This document shows, piece by piece, positions 8,861 through 17,419 of a stretch of DNA of 64,000 nt. Below the pieces are notes generated by a model. That model searched no databases, was not told the DNA's origin, and saw only the letters and a program-made list of their open reading frames with translations. Made by a program: the position numbers and the translations under genes. How positions within the stretch are numbered: the stretch's first letter is position 1; every line of letters starts with the position of its first letter. The stretch is taken from contig NZ_CP101166.1 of the NCBI RefSeq assembly GCF_024298885.1, positions 3,223,149 to 3,287,148 on the forward strand, in the 5' to 3' direction. Source of the DNA: Haloglomus halophilum (lineage in GTDB: Archaea > Halobacteriota > Halobacteria > Halobacteriales > Haloarculaceae).

Positions 8861-9535
8861 ATGGAGGCGTTCTCCGACATCGCGACGGCGGCCTACTGCC
8901 CCCGACAGCTCTACTACCGGCGACAGCATGCCGACCACGAGGTCCCGGAGCCGGCGGCCGAGCGCCGGGCGCTGGCCTTCCGGTACGGCGAGCTGCTCGA
9001 CCCGGCCCACGACCTGCGAGGGGAACCGGTCGATGCGACGCCCACGCAGTTCCGGGCGCGGCTCTCGGCCGCGAAGGAGCGTCTCGATGCGTGGGGGGCG
9101 CTCGTCGACCCTGCGGGGCGGGAGGTGCTGCTGGAGGGGAAGGACGCCCGGGGTATCGCGCACAAGGTCCTCGACGGCGAGGTGGCGGGTACGGACCCCC
9201 CGACCGTCTCGGTCGTCAGCGCCGGCGAGCCGCCCGAGCGCGGCGTCTGGGAACCCGACTCCGTCCGCGCGGTGGCGGCCGCGAAGGCGCTCGCGTGGGA
9301 GCGCGAGACGGCGGTCGACCATGCCTTCGTCGAGTACCCGGCGCACGGTGTGATCCGCCACATCTCCCTCGGGACACGGCGCACGGCCGCGTACCGTCAC
9401 GCGCTCCGGGTCGCGCGGTCGATGGACGGGCCGCCGCCCCGACTCGAGAACGACGACCGCTGCGAGCCCTGCGAGTACCGGGCCGAGTGCGGAACCCGGA
9501 CACGGACGCTCCGGTCGCTGCTGGGTGGGGACTGA
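8861..9535 (+). CDS. Solo Cas4/RecB-like Fe-S protein
   Basis: A 224-aa protein with the Cas4/Dna2 layout: an N-terminal Cys (AYCPRQLYY, C13) and a C-terminal trio CEPCEYRAEC that together would hold a 4Fe-4S cluster. Between them a PD-(D/E)xK nuclease core is expected. An Asp is present (KVLDGE), but I see no ExK where it should follow; the strand reads VSVVSAGEPP. There is no CRISPR array or cas gene nearby. It may be an inactive or diverged Cas4 relative that still carries the cluster. The start follows the conserved MEAFSDI opening. Confidence 0.75.
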   Translation: MEAFSDIATAAYCPRQLYYRRQHADHEVPEPAAERRALAFRYGELLDPAHDLRGEPVDATPTQFRARLSAAKERLDAWGALVDPAGREVLLEGKDARGIAHKVLDGEVAGTDPPTVSVVSAGEPPERGVWEPDSVRAVAAAKALAWERETAVDHAFVEYPAHGVIRHISLGTRRTAAYRHALRVARSMDGPPPRLENDDRCEPCEYRAECGTRTRTLRSLLGGD

Positions 9536-9562
9536 GGAAGCGCTTCCGTCGGTCCGAGCGGG

Positions 9563-10165
9563 TCAGTGCTCGGCCAGCCACTGCTCGATGGCGTCGATAC
9601 GTTTCCCGCGTCGGTGGATTGTCCCGGCCGTCACGTCGACCACGGTGCTCCCGCCGCCCGGCGTCCGCCCGCCGTCGACGACGAACGCCCGGTCGCGGAT
9701 GGACGGTGCCACCTCGCCGATGCCCCGGGCGCTCCCCTCGCCGCTCAGGTTGGCGCTCGTCGCCGTGATCGGTCGGTCGGCGGCCCTGGCCAGCCGCCGC
9801 GCCACCTCGTGGTCGGGAACACGGAGGCCGACACGGTCACCGCCCGCGACGAGTTCGTCCGGGACGTGGTCGGTCCGTTCGACGACGACCGTGACCGGCC
9901 CGGGGAGGAACCGGTCGCAGAAGGCCCGTTCGTGCTCGTCGAGTCGGACGTACGGCGCCGCGGCCGGGAGGTCGGGGACGGCCATCGAGAGCGGCTTGTC
10001 ACGCGACCGGCCCTTGGCCTCGAAGACCCGTTCGACCGCGGCCGCGTCGGTCGCGTCGGCGCCGAGCCCGTACACGGTCTCGGTCGGGTAGACGACCAGT
10101 CCGCCCGAACCGATACGGTCGGCAGCGTCCTCGATGGTTTCGTCGGAGACTGACCCGGTCGACAT
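9563..10165 (-). CDS. sua5: L-threonylcarbamoyladenylate synthase (Sua5/YrdC/TsaC)
   Basis: A 200-aa enzyme that makes threonylcarbamoyl-AMP from threonine, bicarbonate and ATP for the t6A37 modification of ANN-decoding tRNAs. Visible motifs are PTETVYGLGADA (about 26-37), the KGRSRDKPLS loop and ATSANLSGEG. This is the short YrdC-only form without the C-terminal Sua5 extension. It is followed after six bases by the redoxin gene upstream on the same strand, suggesting one transcript. Confidence 0.9.
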   Translation of the reverse strand: MSTGSVSDETIEDAADRIGSGGLVVYPTETVYGLGADATDAAAVERVFEAKGRSRDKPLSMAVPDLPAAAPYVRLDEHERAFCDRFLPGPVTVVVERTDHVPDELVAGGDRVGLRVPDHEVARRLARAADRPITATSANLSGEGSARGIGEVAPSIRDRAFVVDGGRTPGGGSTVVDVTAGTIHRRGKRIDAIEQWLAEH

Positions 10166-10171
10166 CCCCGG

Positions 10172-10690
10172 TCAGAGGTCCTGGACCGCCGCCTCGATAT
10201 CCGAGTACGGCGGGAACTCGGGGTTCTCCCCGGCGACCCACGTGTACCGGACGGTCCGGTCCTCGTCCAGCACGAACACGGCGGGGCGGGGCTCGCGGAT
10301 GCCGGTCATCCCGTCCACGTCGGTCGCGATGCCGAACTCCTCGGCGACGCCGGCCGCCGGGTCCGAGAAGAACCGGAACTGCTCGAAATCACGCCACTCG
10401 CGGATGAACCCCTTCAGCTCGTACGGCGAGGAGATTGAGATGCCGACGATCTCGGCGTCCCAGTCGGTCCACTCGTCGTCGCGGATGCGCTGGAAGACGT
10501 AGGTCGGCGGGAAGTCCCCGGCCATCTGATGGAAGACGAGGACGACCGGCGAGTCGTCGGTCAGGTCCGACAGGGCCACGTCCTCCCAGAACTCCTCGTT
10601 CACGAGCGGGCGGGTGAAATCGGGCGCCGTCTCGCCCTCCCCGAGTGCGTCGGCTGGCGGGAGTTCCGAAACCTCGAAGCCCAGGTCCAT
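10172..10690 (-). CDS. Peroxiredoxin-like protein lacking catalytic cysteines
   Basis: A 172-aa AhpC/TSA-type thioredoxin-fold protein: APDFTRPLV at the start, then the strand VVLVFHQMAGDFPP, then PAVFVLDEDRTVRYTWV. Where peroxiredoxins carry the peroxidatic Cys (FxPxxFTxxC), this protein has no cysteine; indeed the whole protein is Cys-free. It could bind or scaffold rather than reduce peroxides. The start codon overlaps the stop of the glutaredoxin-like gene (ATGA), so the two are translationally coupled. Confidence 0.8.
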   Translation of the reverse strand: MDLGFEVSELPPADALGEGETAPDFTRPLVNEEFWEDVALSDLTDDSPVVLVFHQMAGDFPPTYVFQRIRDDEWTDWDAEIVGISISSPYELKGFIREWRDFEQFRFFSDPAAGVAEEFGIATDVDGMTGIREPRPAVFVLDEDRTVRYTWVAGENPEFPPYSDIEAAVQDL

Positions 10691-11052
10691 CAGGCCTCCA
10701 CCTCCTGCTCGTCGGTGTCCTCGCCCTCGCTGCCGGACTCGAGTTCCTGCACGTCGTCGCCCGCCGCGTCGGCGGAGATGTGGACCGGCGTCTCCCCGTC
10801 GCCGTCGCCGTACGTCTCGTCGAGGTACTCGACGATGTTGGCGGATTCGGACATCGTGACGCCGGTCCGCTCGTCGACGAGGGCGGGCACGGTGCGTGCG
10901 CCGGTCAGTCGCTTCACCACGTCGCGCCGGGAGTGGCGTGCCTCTACGAATCGGGAGTGGTAGTCGAGCCCGAGGTCGTCCAGTTTCCGGACGGCGCGCT
11001 CGCAGAACGGGCAGGCCTGCAGCCGGTACAGTGTGATTGTCGGGTCGCTCAT
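10690..11052 (-). CDS. Glutaredoxin / GST N-terminal domain protein
   Basis: A 120-aa protein. A thioredoxin-fold N-terminal domain has the CPFC active site (residues 14-17), the cis-Pro segment TVPALVD and the GST-like SANIVEYLDETYGD. An acidic tail of ~35 residues follows. It is a likely thiol-disulfide reductant, perhaps using gamma-glutamylcysteine, since gshA is present in this genome. It is coupled by ATGA overlap with the cysteine-less redoxin, a pairing that suggests a functional partner. Confidence 0.82.
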   Translation of the reverse strand: MSDPTITLYRLQACPFCERAVRKLDDLGLDYHSRFVEARHSRRDVVKRLTGARTVPALVDERTGVTMSESANIVEYLDETYGDGDGETPVHISADAAGDDVQELESGSEGEDTDEQEVEA

Positions 11053-11197
11053 GCGTTCGGATACGGATGGCCGACCGGTAAGCGTATCGCCCGCGGAAGC
11101 GGGCCGTGCATGACCGGCACGGTCCGGAACGGCCGGACCCCTCGTGGCGGGAGATGGCAAACCCTTAATCCCGTGGCGAGTCAACACGGACTACTCG

Positions 11198-12604
11198 ATG
11201 GGTATACGCCTCCTCAGCCCGCTGCTCGCGGATTCGCTGTTCAGCGGCGGCACTCTCCTCCAGGCACAGTCGGTGCTCCCGGCGGTCGATACCACCACCC
11301 TGACCGTACTCGGCCTCGTGACCATCGTCTTCCTCATCGCGCTCTCCGGGTTCTTCTCCTCCTCGGAGATCGCGATGTTCTCGCTCGCGCCCCACCGCGT
11401 CGAGTCGCTCGTCGAGGACGACGTGCCCGGCGCGGAGGCGATGGCAGAGCTGAAATCCGACCCGCATCGCCTGCTCGTCACCATCCTCGTCGGCAACAAC
11501 ATCGTCAACATCGCGATGTCCTCCATCGCGACGGGGCTGTTCGCACTCTACCTCTCGCAGGGGGCAGCCGTGGCCGCCGCCACGTTCGGCATCACGGCGC
11601 TCGTCCTGCTGTTCGGTGAGAGCGCGCCCAAGTCCTACGCCGTCGAGAACACCGAATCGTGGGCGCTGCGCATCGCCCGCCCGCTCCAGATCGCCGAGCT
11701 GGCGCTCCTCCCGCTGGTCGTCACCTTCGATTACCTCACCCGCGTCGTCAACAAGGTGACCGGTGGCCGGTCGGCTATCGAGACCTCCTACGTCACCCGC
11801 GATGAGATCCGCGACATCATCGAGACCGGCGAGCGCGAGGGCGTCATCGAGGAGGACGAGCGCGAACTCCTCCATCGTGTCTTCCGGTTCAACAACACCA
11901 TCGCCAAGGAGGTGATGACCCCGCGGCTCGACATGACCGCCGTCTCGAAGGACGGCTCCATCGAGGAGGCTCTGGAGACCGCCGTCCAGTCGAGCCACGC
12001 CCGCATCCCCGTCTACGAGGGCTCGCTGGACAACATCATCGGCGTCGTCCACGTACGTGACCTCGTTCGCGACCTCAACTACGGCGAGAACGAGTCCGAG
12101 GACCTCACGCTCGAATCGATCATCGAGCCGACGCTCCACGTCCCCGAGTCGAAGAACGTCGACGAACTGCTGGCCGAGATGCGGCAGAACCGGATGCACA
12201 TGGTCATCGTCATCGACGAGTTCGGGACCACCGAGGGGCTGGTGACGATGGAGGACCTCACCGAGGAGATCGTCGGGGAGATCCTCGAGGGCGAGGAGGA
12301 GGAGCCCATCGACTTCCTCGACGAGGACACCGCCCTCGTCCGCGGCGAACTCAACATCGAGGAGGTCAACGAGGCGCTCGACATCGACCTGCCGGAGGGC
12401 GAGGAGTTCGAGACCATCGCCGGCTTCATCTTCAACCGCGCCGGCCGCCTGGTCGAGGAGGGTGAGGTCATCTCCTACGAGGGCGTCGACATCCGTGTCG
12501 AGGAGGTCGAGAACACGCGGATCATGAAAGCGCGCATCACCGTCACCGACGAGTACGGCGTCGAGGACGAGGAGGCCGAGGCCGACGAAGTGGCGACGGA
12601 CTGA
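11198..12604 (+). CDS. CNNM/CorC-type transporter (DUF21-CBS-CorC_HlyC)
   Basis: A 468-aa membrane protein of the hemolysin C / CorC / CNNM family linked to Mg2+ or Co2+ efflux. An N-terminal DUF21 domain with about four membrane segments includes GFFSSSEIAMFSL. Two CBS motifs follow (MTPRLDMTAV; MRQNRMHMVIVIDEFGTTEG), then an acidic CorC_HlyC transporter-associated domain. The ATG at 11198 lies just before the first hydrophobic stretch. It is divergent from the glutaredoxin/redoxin pair. Confidence 0.88.
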   Translation: MGIRLLSPLLADSLFSGGTLLQAQSVLPAVDTTTLTVLGLVTIVFLIALSGFFSSSEIAMFSLAPHRVESLVEDDVPGAEAMAELKSDPHRLLVTILVGNNIVNIAMSSIATGLFALYLSQGAAVAAATFGITALVLLFGESAPKSYAVENTESWALRIARPLQIAELALLPLVVTFDYLTRVVNKVTGGRSAIETSYVTRDEIRDIIETGEREGVIEEDERELLHRVFRFNNTIAKEVMTPRLDMTAVSKDGSIEEALETAVQSSHARIPVYEGSLDNIIGVVHVRDLVRDLNYGENESEDLTLESIIEPTLHVPESKNVDELLAEMRQNRMHMVIVIDEFGTTEGLVTMEDLTEEIVGEILEGEEEEPIDFLDEDTALVRGELNIEEVNEALDIDLPEGEEFETIAGFIFNRAGRLVEEGEVISYEGVDIRVEEVENTRIMKARITVTDEYGVEDEEAEADEVATD

Positions 12605-12701
12605 CCGGAAACTTCCTGCTCGGCGGGTGCCCTCGCCGGGCGGCCTGCGGCTCCCCACCCTCTGTACGAACCCGTCCAGAAGACCGCTCGTCGTGGACGG
12701 G

Positions 12702-13889
12702 TCAGAGCACCGCATCGACCGCCACGAACATCCCGTAGCTCACGGTGAACGCCAGCACCAGCGACCCGACCCAGGCCAGCACCGTCTTCACCATCTTCTC
12801 GCGGCTGACCCCGGCGCCGCCGGCGGCGTAGCCCGACCCGATGATGGCGGAGACGATGATCTCGTTGAACGAGACGGGGATGCCGAAGAAGACGGCGGTC
12901 TGTGCGATGGCGAAGGAGGGGATGAGCGCGGCGATGGAGCGGCGCGGCCCGAGCGCGGAGTAGTCCTGCGCGAGCGCCTTTATCATCCGCGGCGCGCCGG
13001 TCCACGAGCCCACGAGGAGTCCGAGTCCGCCGGCGAACAGCAGTCCGGTGAGCGGCAGCGCCAGCGACGTATCGTCCAGCAGCGGGAGCAGCGGACCGAG
13101 CGCGAGGCCGACCTGCGAACCGCCCGCCGAGAACGCGACGAGGCCGCCGAGCGCGAGCAGGAAGTGGCGCTGTCCGGCGGCCTTGTCCCGGGAGATGTCC
13201 TGTGCGAGCGCGAGTGCGACGGCGGCTGCGAGCACGAGCGAGACGGCGGCTCTGACGAGGAGTGGTGGCCCGGTGAACTCGGCGGCGATGGTCCCCGCGA
13301 TGGAGGCGGCCTCGCCCGCGGGCCCGAGCAGCACGAACCCCACGTTGGCGAGGATGAGCCCGACGATTCCTGCGAGCAGCGGGACCGCGACGCCCTCGGG
13401 AACGCGCTCGTCGCGGAGCGTCACCGCGGTGCCGTAGGCGATTCCGCCGCCCACGAACGGGACCAGGACCCAGAGGGTCGCGATCTCCTGGTACTTCGCC
13501 CACGCGGGCGCGCCGCCCATCGCCAGGCCGGCGCCCACGACCGCTCCGGTGACGGTGAAGGCGGTGGCGATGGGGTAGCCCGCGAAGACGCCGATGGCGA
13601 CCAGCGTCGCCGCCACGAGCAGGCCGACCGTCGCGGCCACCGGTGAGAGCGTCACCCCGACGACGAGCTCCTTGCCGACGGCCTCGGTCACGTTGGCACC
13701 CTGCAGGATGGCACCGAGCAGGCCGAGGATACCGACGATGAAGCCGGCCCGCATCACGCTGATCGCGTTCGCACCGACGGCGGGCGCGAAGGGGGTCGAC
13801 CCGGAGGAGCCGGCGCCGATGGACCAGGCCATGAAGAGGCTCGCCAGGCTCGCGATCACGAGTGTCACCAGCGTCGCGGTGCCGACCAT
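12702..13889 (-). CDS. PiT-family inorganic phosphate transporter
   Basis: A 395-aa permease with about ten hydrophobic segments and the duplicated PiT signature: GANAISVMRAGF near the N-terminus and GIPVSFNEIIVSAIIG near the C-terminus. It imports phosphate with a cation. No PhoU-like regulator adjoins it, although such genes often accompany Pit in haloarchaea. It converges with the CNNM gene. Confidence 0.88.
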   Translation of the reverse strand: MVGTATLVTLVIASLASLFMAWSIGAGSSGSTPFAPAVGANAISVMRAGFIVGILGLLGAILQGANVTEAVGKELVVGVTLSPVAATVGLLVAATLVAIGVFAGYPIATAFTVTGAVVGAGLAMGGAPAWAKYQEIATLWVLVPFVGGGIAYGTAVTLRDERVPEGVAVPLLAGIVGLILANVGFVLLGPAGEAASIAGTIAAEFTGPPLLVRAAVSLVLAAAVALALAQDISRDKAAGQRHFLLALGGLVAFSAGGSQVGLALGPLLPLLDDTSLALPLTGLLFAGGLGLLVGSWTGAPRMIKALAQDYSALGPRRSIAALIPSFAIAQTAVFFGIPVSFNEIIVSAIIGSGYAAGGAGVSREKMVKTVLAWVGSLVLAFTVSYGMFVAVDAVL

Positions 13890-14066
13890 CAGTTGTCCGA
13901 CGCTACTCCGGCATGCCGGTTAAAGCCGCCCATCGACTCGTGGCCGCGAGTCCGTGCTGGCTGCGGCCGGGCACGGGCGCGCACGCTGCCCGAAATCCCT
14001 AGTGGTCGTTCCGGTCGATTCCCACGAAGCGGCAGTTCTATCAGAACCCTCTGCCTGCGACCGGGT

Positions 14067-14528
14067 ATGGTAGCACTCGGACTGGTGGTCGCTCAGTTCA
14101 ACAAGGAGCGACCGATTACGCACGAGATGGCCGAGCGGGGCCGCGAGGCCGCGGCCGCGCGCGACGCCGACGTCGTCGCCGAGGTCCCGGTTCCCGGTTC
14201 GTACGACGCGCCGCTGGCCGCCGACCGACTCGCGCGCCGCGAGGATGTCGACGCGGTCGCGGTGCTGGGCGCCATCGTCACGGGCGATACGAACCACGAC
14301 GAGGTCATCGGCCACGCCATCGCACCGAAGCTCTCCGATGTCGCACTCGACCGTGATACGCCGGTCACGCTCGGCGTGACGGGGCCGGGGCAGTCGGCGG
14401 CCGAAGCCGACGAGCGCGTCCACGTCGGCGCCGACGCCGTCGACGCCGCACTCGACCTTGCCGCCGACCTCCCGGAGCCGGGTGCCGACCTCGATTCGTA
14501 CGACGCGGATACGGGGGTCGAAGCATGA
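14067..14528 (+). CDS. ribH: 6,7-dimethyl-8-ribityllumazine synthase
   Basis: A 153-aa riboflavin pathway enzyme that condenses 3,4-dihydroxybutanone-4-phosphate with the ribitylaminouracil. The substrate motifs are visible: N-terminal FNKERPIT, the core AVLGAIVTGDTNHDEVIGHA (catalytic His in the NHDEV stretch) and the late VTLGVTGPG. The stop overlaps the next gene's start by four bases (ATGA), so it is coupled to the aminotransferase. Confidence 0.92.
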   Translation: MVALGLVVAQFNKERPITHEMAERGREAAAARDADVVAEVPVPGSYDAPLAADRLARREDVDAVAVLGAIVTGDTNHDEVIGHAIAPKLSDVALDRDTPVTLGVTGPGQSAAEADERVHVGADAVDAALDLAADLPEPGADLDSYDADTGVEA

Positions 14529-15673
14529 ACTTCGAGTTCGCGGACCGCGTCACGCGTGTCGAGCCCTCCGCCACCATCGCTATCAGCAACCTCTCCGCGG
14601 AACTGGAGGCCGACGGCGTCGATGTCGTCGATCTCTCGGTGGGCGAACCGGACTTCCCCACGCCGGCGAACATCGTCGAGGCCGGGAAGGACGCGATGGA
14701 CGCCGGTCACACGGGCTACGCGCCCTCGAACGGCATCCCGGCGCTGAAGGAGGCCATCGTCGACAAGTTCGAGAGCGACGGCCTCGACTACGGCACCGAC
14801 GAGATCATCGTCACGCCGGGCGGGAAGCAGGCGCTCTACGAGATCTTCCAGACGCTCATCGACGACGGGGACGAGGTCGTCCTGCTGGACCCCGCGTGGG
14901 TCAGCTACGAGGCGATGACGAAGCTCGCGGGCGGTTCCATCTCGCGCGTGGATACCTCGGGCCACGGCTTCCAGCTCGAGCCCGTCCTCGACGATTTCGC
15001 CGAGGCCGTCTCCGACGAGACCGAACTCGCGGTCATCAACTCGCCGAACAACCCGACTGGGGCCGTCTACTCCGACGCTGCTCTGGAGGGTGTGCGTGAC
15101 CTCGCTGTCGACCACGATTTCGCGGTCATCTCCGACGAGATCTACAAGGAGATCACCTACGGCGTCTCCCCGACCTCGCTGGGCACGCTCGACGGGATGG
15201 GCGACCGGACCATCACGCTCAACGGCTTCTCGAAGGCCTACTCCATGACGGGCTGGCGGCTGGGCTACTTCGGGGCGCCCAGCGACCTCGTGAGCCAGGC
15301 CGGCAAACTCCACTCCCACTCCGTGACGTGCGCGACGAACTTCGTCCAGCACGCGGGCGTCGAGGCGCTCCGGAACACGGACGACGCTATCACGGAGATG
15401 CGCGACGCCTTCCACGAGCGCCGCGACATGCTCGTCGACCTGTTCGCCGACCACGGCAAGGAGGTCGCCGTTCCCGAGGGCGCGTTCTACATGATGCTCC
15501 CGGTCCCGGAGGACGACCAGTCCTGGTGCGAGGGCGCCATCGAGGACGCCCACGTCGCCACAGTTCCCGGTAGCGCCTTCGGCACGCCCGGCTTCGCCCG
15601 GCTCTCGTACGCGGCGAGCGAGGAGCGCCTGCGCGAGGGCGTCGAGCGGCTGGCCGAGGAAGGCTACCTGTAA
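14525..15673 (+). CDS. Class I/II PLP-dependent aminotransferase (AspAT-like)
   Basis: A 382-aa fold-type I aminotransferase, probably aspartate or aromatic. The PLP lysine is K237 (NGFSKAYSMTG). Other cofactor residues are N175 (SPNNPTG), D204 and Y207 (SDEIYKE) and R245 (WRLGY). It is coupled to ribH by overlap, an arrangement with no obvious pathway link other than shared expression. Confidence 0.9.
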   Translation: MNFEFADRVTRVEPSATIAISNLSAELEADGVDVVDLSVGEPDFPTPANIVEAGKDAMDAGHTGYAPSNGIPALKEAIVDKFESDGLDYGTDEIIVTPGGKQALYEIFQTLIDDGDEVVLLDPAWVSYEAMTKLAGGSISRVDTSGHGFQLEPVLDDFAEAVSDETELAVINSPNNPTGAVYSDAALEGVRDLAVDHDFAVISDEIYKEITYGVSPTSLGTLDGMGDRTITLNGFSKAYSMTGWRLGYFGAPSDLVSQAGKLHSHSVTCATNFVQHAGVEALRNTDDAITEMRDAFHERRDMLVDLFADHGKEVAVPEGAFYMMLPVPEDDQSWCEGAIEDAHVATVPGSAFGTPGFARLSYAASEERLREGVERLAEEGYL

Positions 15674-15737
15674 CGACGCGGGACCGATTCTCGGTGCGGG
15701 CGGGCCTTTTTGTCGCTGCAAGGAGACACGCACGCCC

Positions 15738-17291
15738 ATGGCGGGGTACGATTACGTCATCGTGGGTGGCGGGTCCGCGGGGTGCGTGCTGGCGAACCGG
15801 CTGAGTGCGGACAACGATGTGCTGCTTCTGGAGGCCGGCAAGCCGGACGAGAAACGGGAGATGTCCATCCCCATCGCGCACGTCGACCTCCTCGGGACGG
15901 AGTACGACTGGGACTTCCGGACGACACCGCAGGCGGGGCTGGACGGGCGCCGTGTGACGCTCGCGCAGGGGCGGACGCTAGGGGGCTCCAGTTCCATCAA
16001 CGCGCAGATGTACTTCCGGGGGCACGAGACGGACTTCGAGGCGTGGGCCGCGGCGACCGACGACGAGGGCTGGGGGCCCGAGTCCGTCGCGGGATACTAC
16101 GACGGACTCGAGGACAGCGAGGGCGGGTTCCTCGGTTCGGGTGGTCCCCAGCATCTCCGACCGATACGCGACCCGCATCCCGTGTCGTCGTCGCTGGTCG
16201 ACGCGGCTGCCGCGGCCGGCCTCGGCCGGGCCGAGAGCGTCGCCCGCGACGCCGAGGGGGTCGGCTTCTGTGAAGTCATCCAGCGGGACGGCGAGCGGTA
16301 CAGCGCCGCGGACGCGTACCTGAAACCGGCGATGAGTCGAGACTCGCTGACCGTCGAGACGGGTACCCACGTCCGGCGGCTCCGGTTCGACGGCGACGGT
16401 GACCGCGTGACGGGCGTGCTGTACGTCCAGAACGGCGTGACTCGCATCGCCGAGGCCGACGCGGAGGTGATTGTCTGCGCTGGAGCCATCAACTCTCCCC
16501 GGTTGCTGCTCCTCTCGGGCGTCGGCCCCGCCGACCACCTCCGCGAGCACGGCATCGAGGTTCGAGCGGACCTGCCGGTCGGCGAGGGTCTCCAGGACCA
16601 CGCGCTGGTCTACACCAACTACCGCGCCACGACGGAGACGTACGACGATGCCGAGTCGCTGTGGAACGTGGCGAAGTACCTCCTCCTGAAGCGTGGTCCA
16701 CTCGCCTCGAACGGGTCCGAGGCGGTGGGCTACTGGCGCTCACGTGAGGGCCTCGACGCGCCGGACATCCAGTTCATGTTCGCCCCGGCGACCATCGAGG
16801 GCGGCGACCTCGCCGAGTACGACTGGAGCGGGTTCACCATCGGTGTCGGGCTCGTCGCGCCGGAGAGCCGCGGCCGGGTCCGGCTCCGGTCGGCCGACCC
16901 GGACGACGACCCGCTCGTCGACCCCGGCTACCTCTCCGCCGAGGTGGATGTCGAAGCACTCGTGCGAGGGGTCGAGAAGGCCCAGGAGATCGCCGCGGCG
17001 GCGCCGCTCGCCGACGTGTACGACGGGCGGAACTTCCCCGCGGGGACCGACGAGGCGTCCATCCGCGAGCACGTGCGCGACCACACCGGCTCGTACTACC
17101 ATCTCGTCGGCTCCTGCCGGATGGGTGCCGGCGAGGACGCCGTGGTCGACCCGGCGTGTCGAGTTCGGGGTGTCGAGGGGCTGCGGGTGGTTGATGCGTC
17201 GGTCATGCCGACCATTCCGCGAGTGAACACCTACGGGCCGACGATGATGCTCGCAGAGCGAGCAGCGGACCTGATATCTGGTGGTGCCTGA
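15738..17291 (+). CDS. GMC-family FAD oxidoreductase (choline/alcohol dehydrogenase-like)
   Basis: A 517-aa flavoprotein. The dinucleotide-binding fold is at the N-terminus (YVIVGGGSAGCVLANRLS), with GMC signature 1 around GRTLGGSSSINAQMYFRG. The C-terminal catalytic pair is HLVGSCRMG plus an Asn in RVNTYGPTMM. It oxidises an alcohol group on an unknown substrate; choline, for betaine osmolyte synthesis, is only one possibility. No betaine-aldehyde dehydrogenase is nearby. Confidence 0.88.
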   Translation: MAGYDYVIVGGGSAGCVLANRLSADNDVLLLEAGKPDEKREMSIPIAHVDLLGTEYDWDFRTTPQAGLDGRRVTLAQGRTLGGSSSINAQMYFRGHETDFEAWAAATDDEGWGPESVAGYYDGLEDSEGGFLGSGGPQHLRPIRDPHPVSSSLVDAAAAAGLGRAESVARDAEGVGFCEVIQRDGERYSAADAYLKPAMSRDSLTVETGTHVRRLRFDGDGDRVTGVLYVQNGVTRIAEADAEVIVCAGAINSPRLLLLSGVGPADHLREHGIEVRADLPVGEGLQDHALVYTNYRATTETYDDAESLWNVAKYLLLKRGPLASNGSEAVGYWRSREGLDAPDIQFMFAPATIEGGDLAEYDWSGFTIGVGLVAPESRGRVRLRSADPDDDPLVDPGYLSAEVDVEALVRGVEKAQEIAAAAPLADVYDGRNFPAGTDEASIREHVRDHTGSYYHLVGSCRMGAGEDAVVDPACRVRGVEGLRVVDASVMPTIPRVNTYGPTMMLAERAADLISGGA

Positions 17292-17419
17292 GAGCGTTCG
17301 GGAGGTTGAATTTTACATGTATGTTAACTGACTTGACGAGGGGATTGGGGGTGGAAGGTTCGAACAGGTGAGAAATATGTTACATATAGAATATATGCGT
17401 GTGTCCCCGCCCGTCTCTA

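Noticed and set aside
8861-9535. Part of a CRISPR-Cas locus
   Set aside because: No repeat-spacer array or other cas gene is present anywhere in the window; the Cas4-like protein stands alone.
11165-12715. A 516-codon minus-strand frame opposite the CNNM gene
   Set aside because: It is the mirror of a strongly coding acidic gene; the Asp/Leu/Val pattern is the usual antisense shadow in high-GC DNA.
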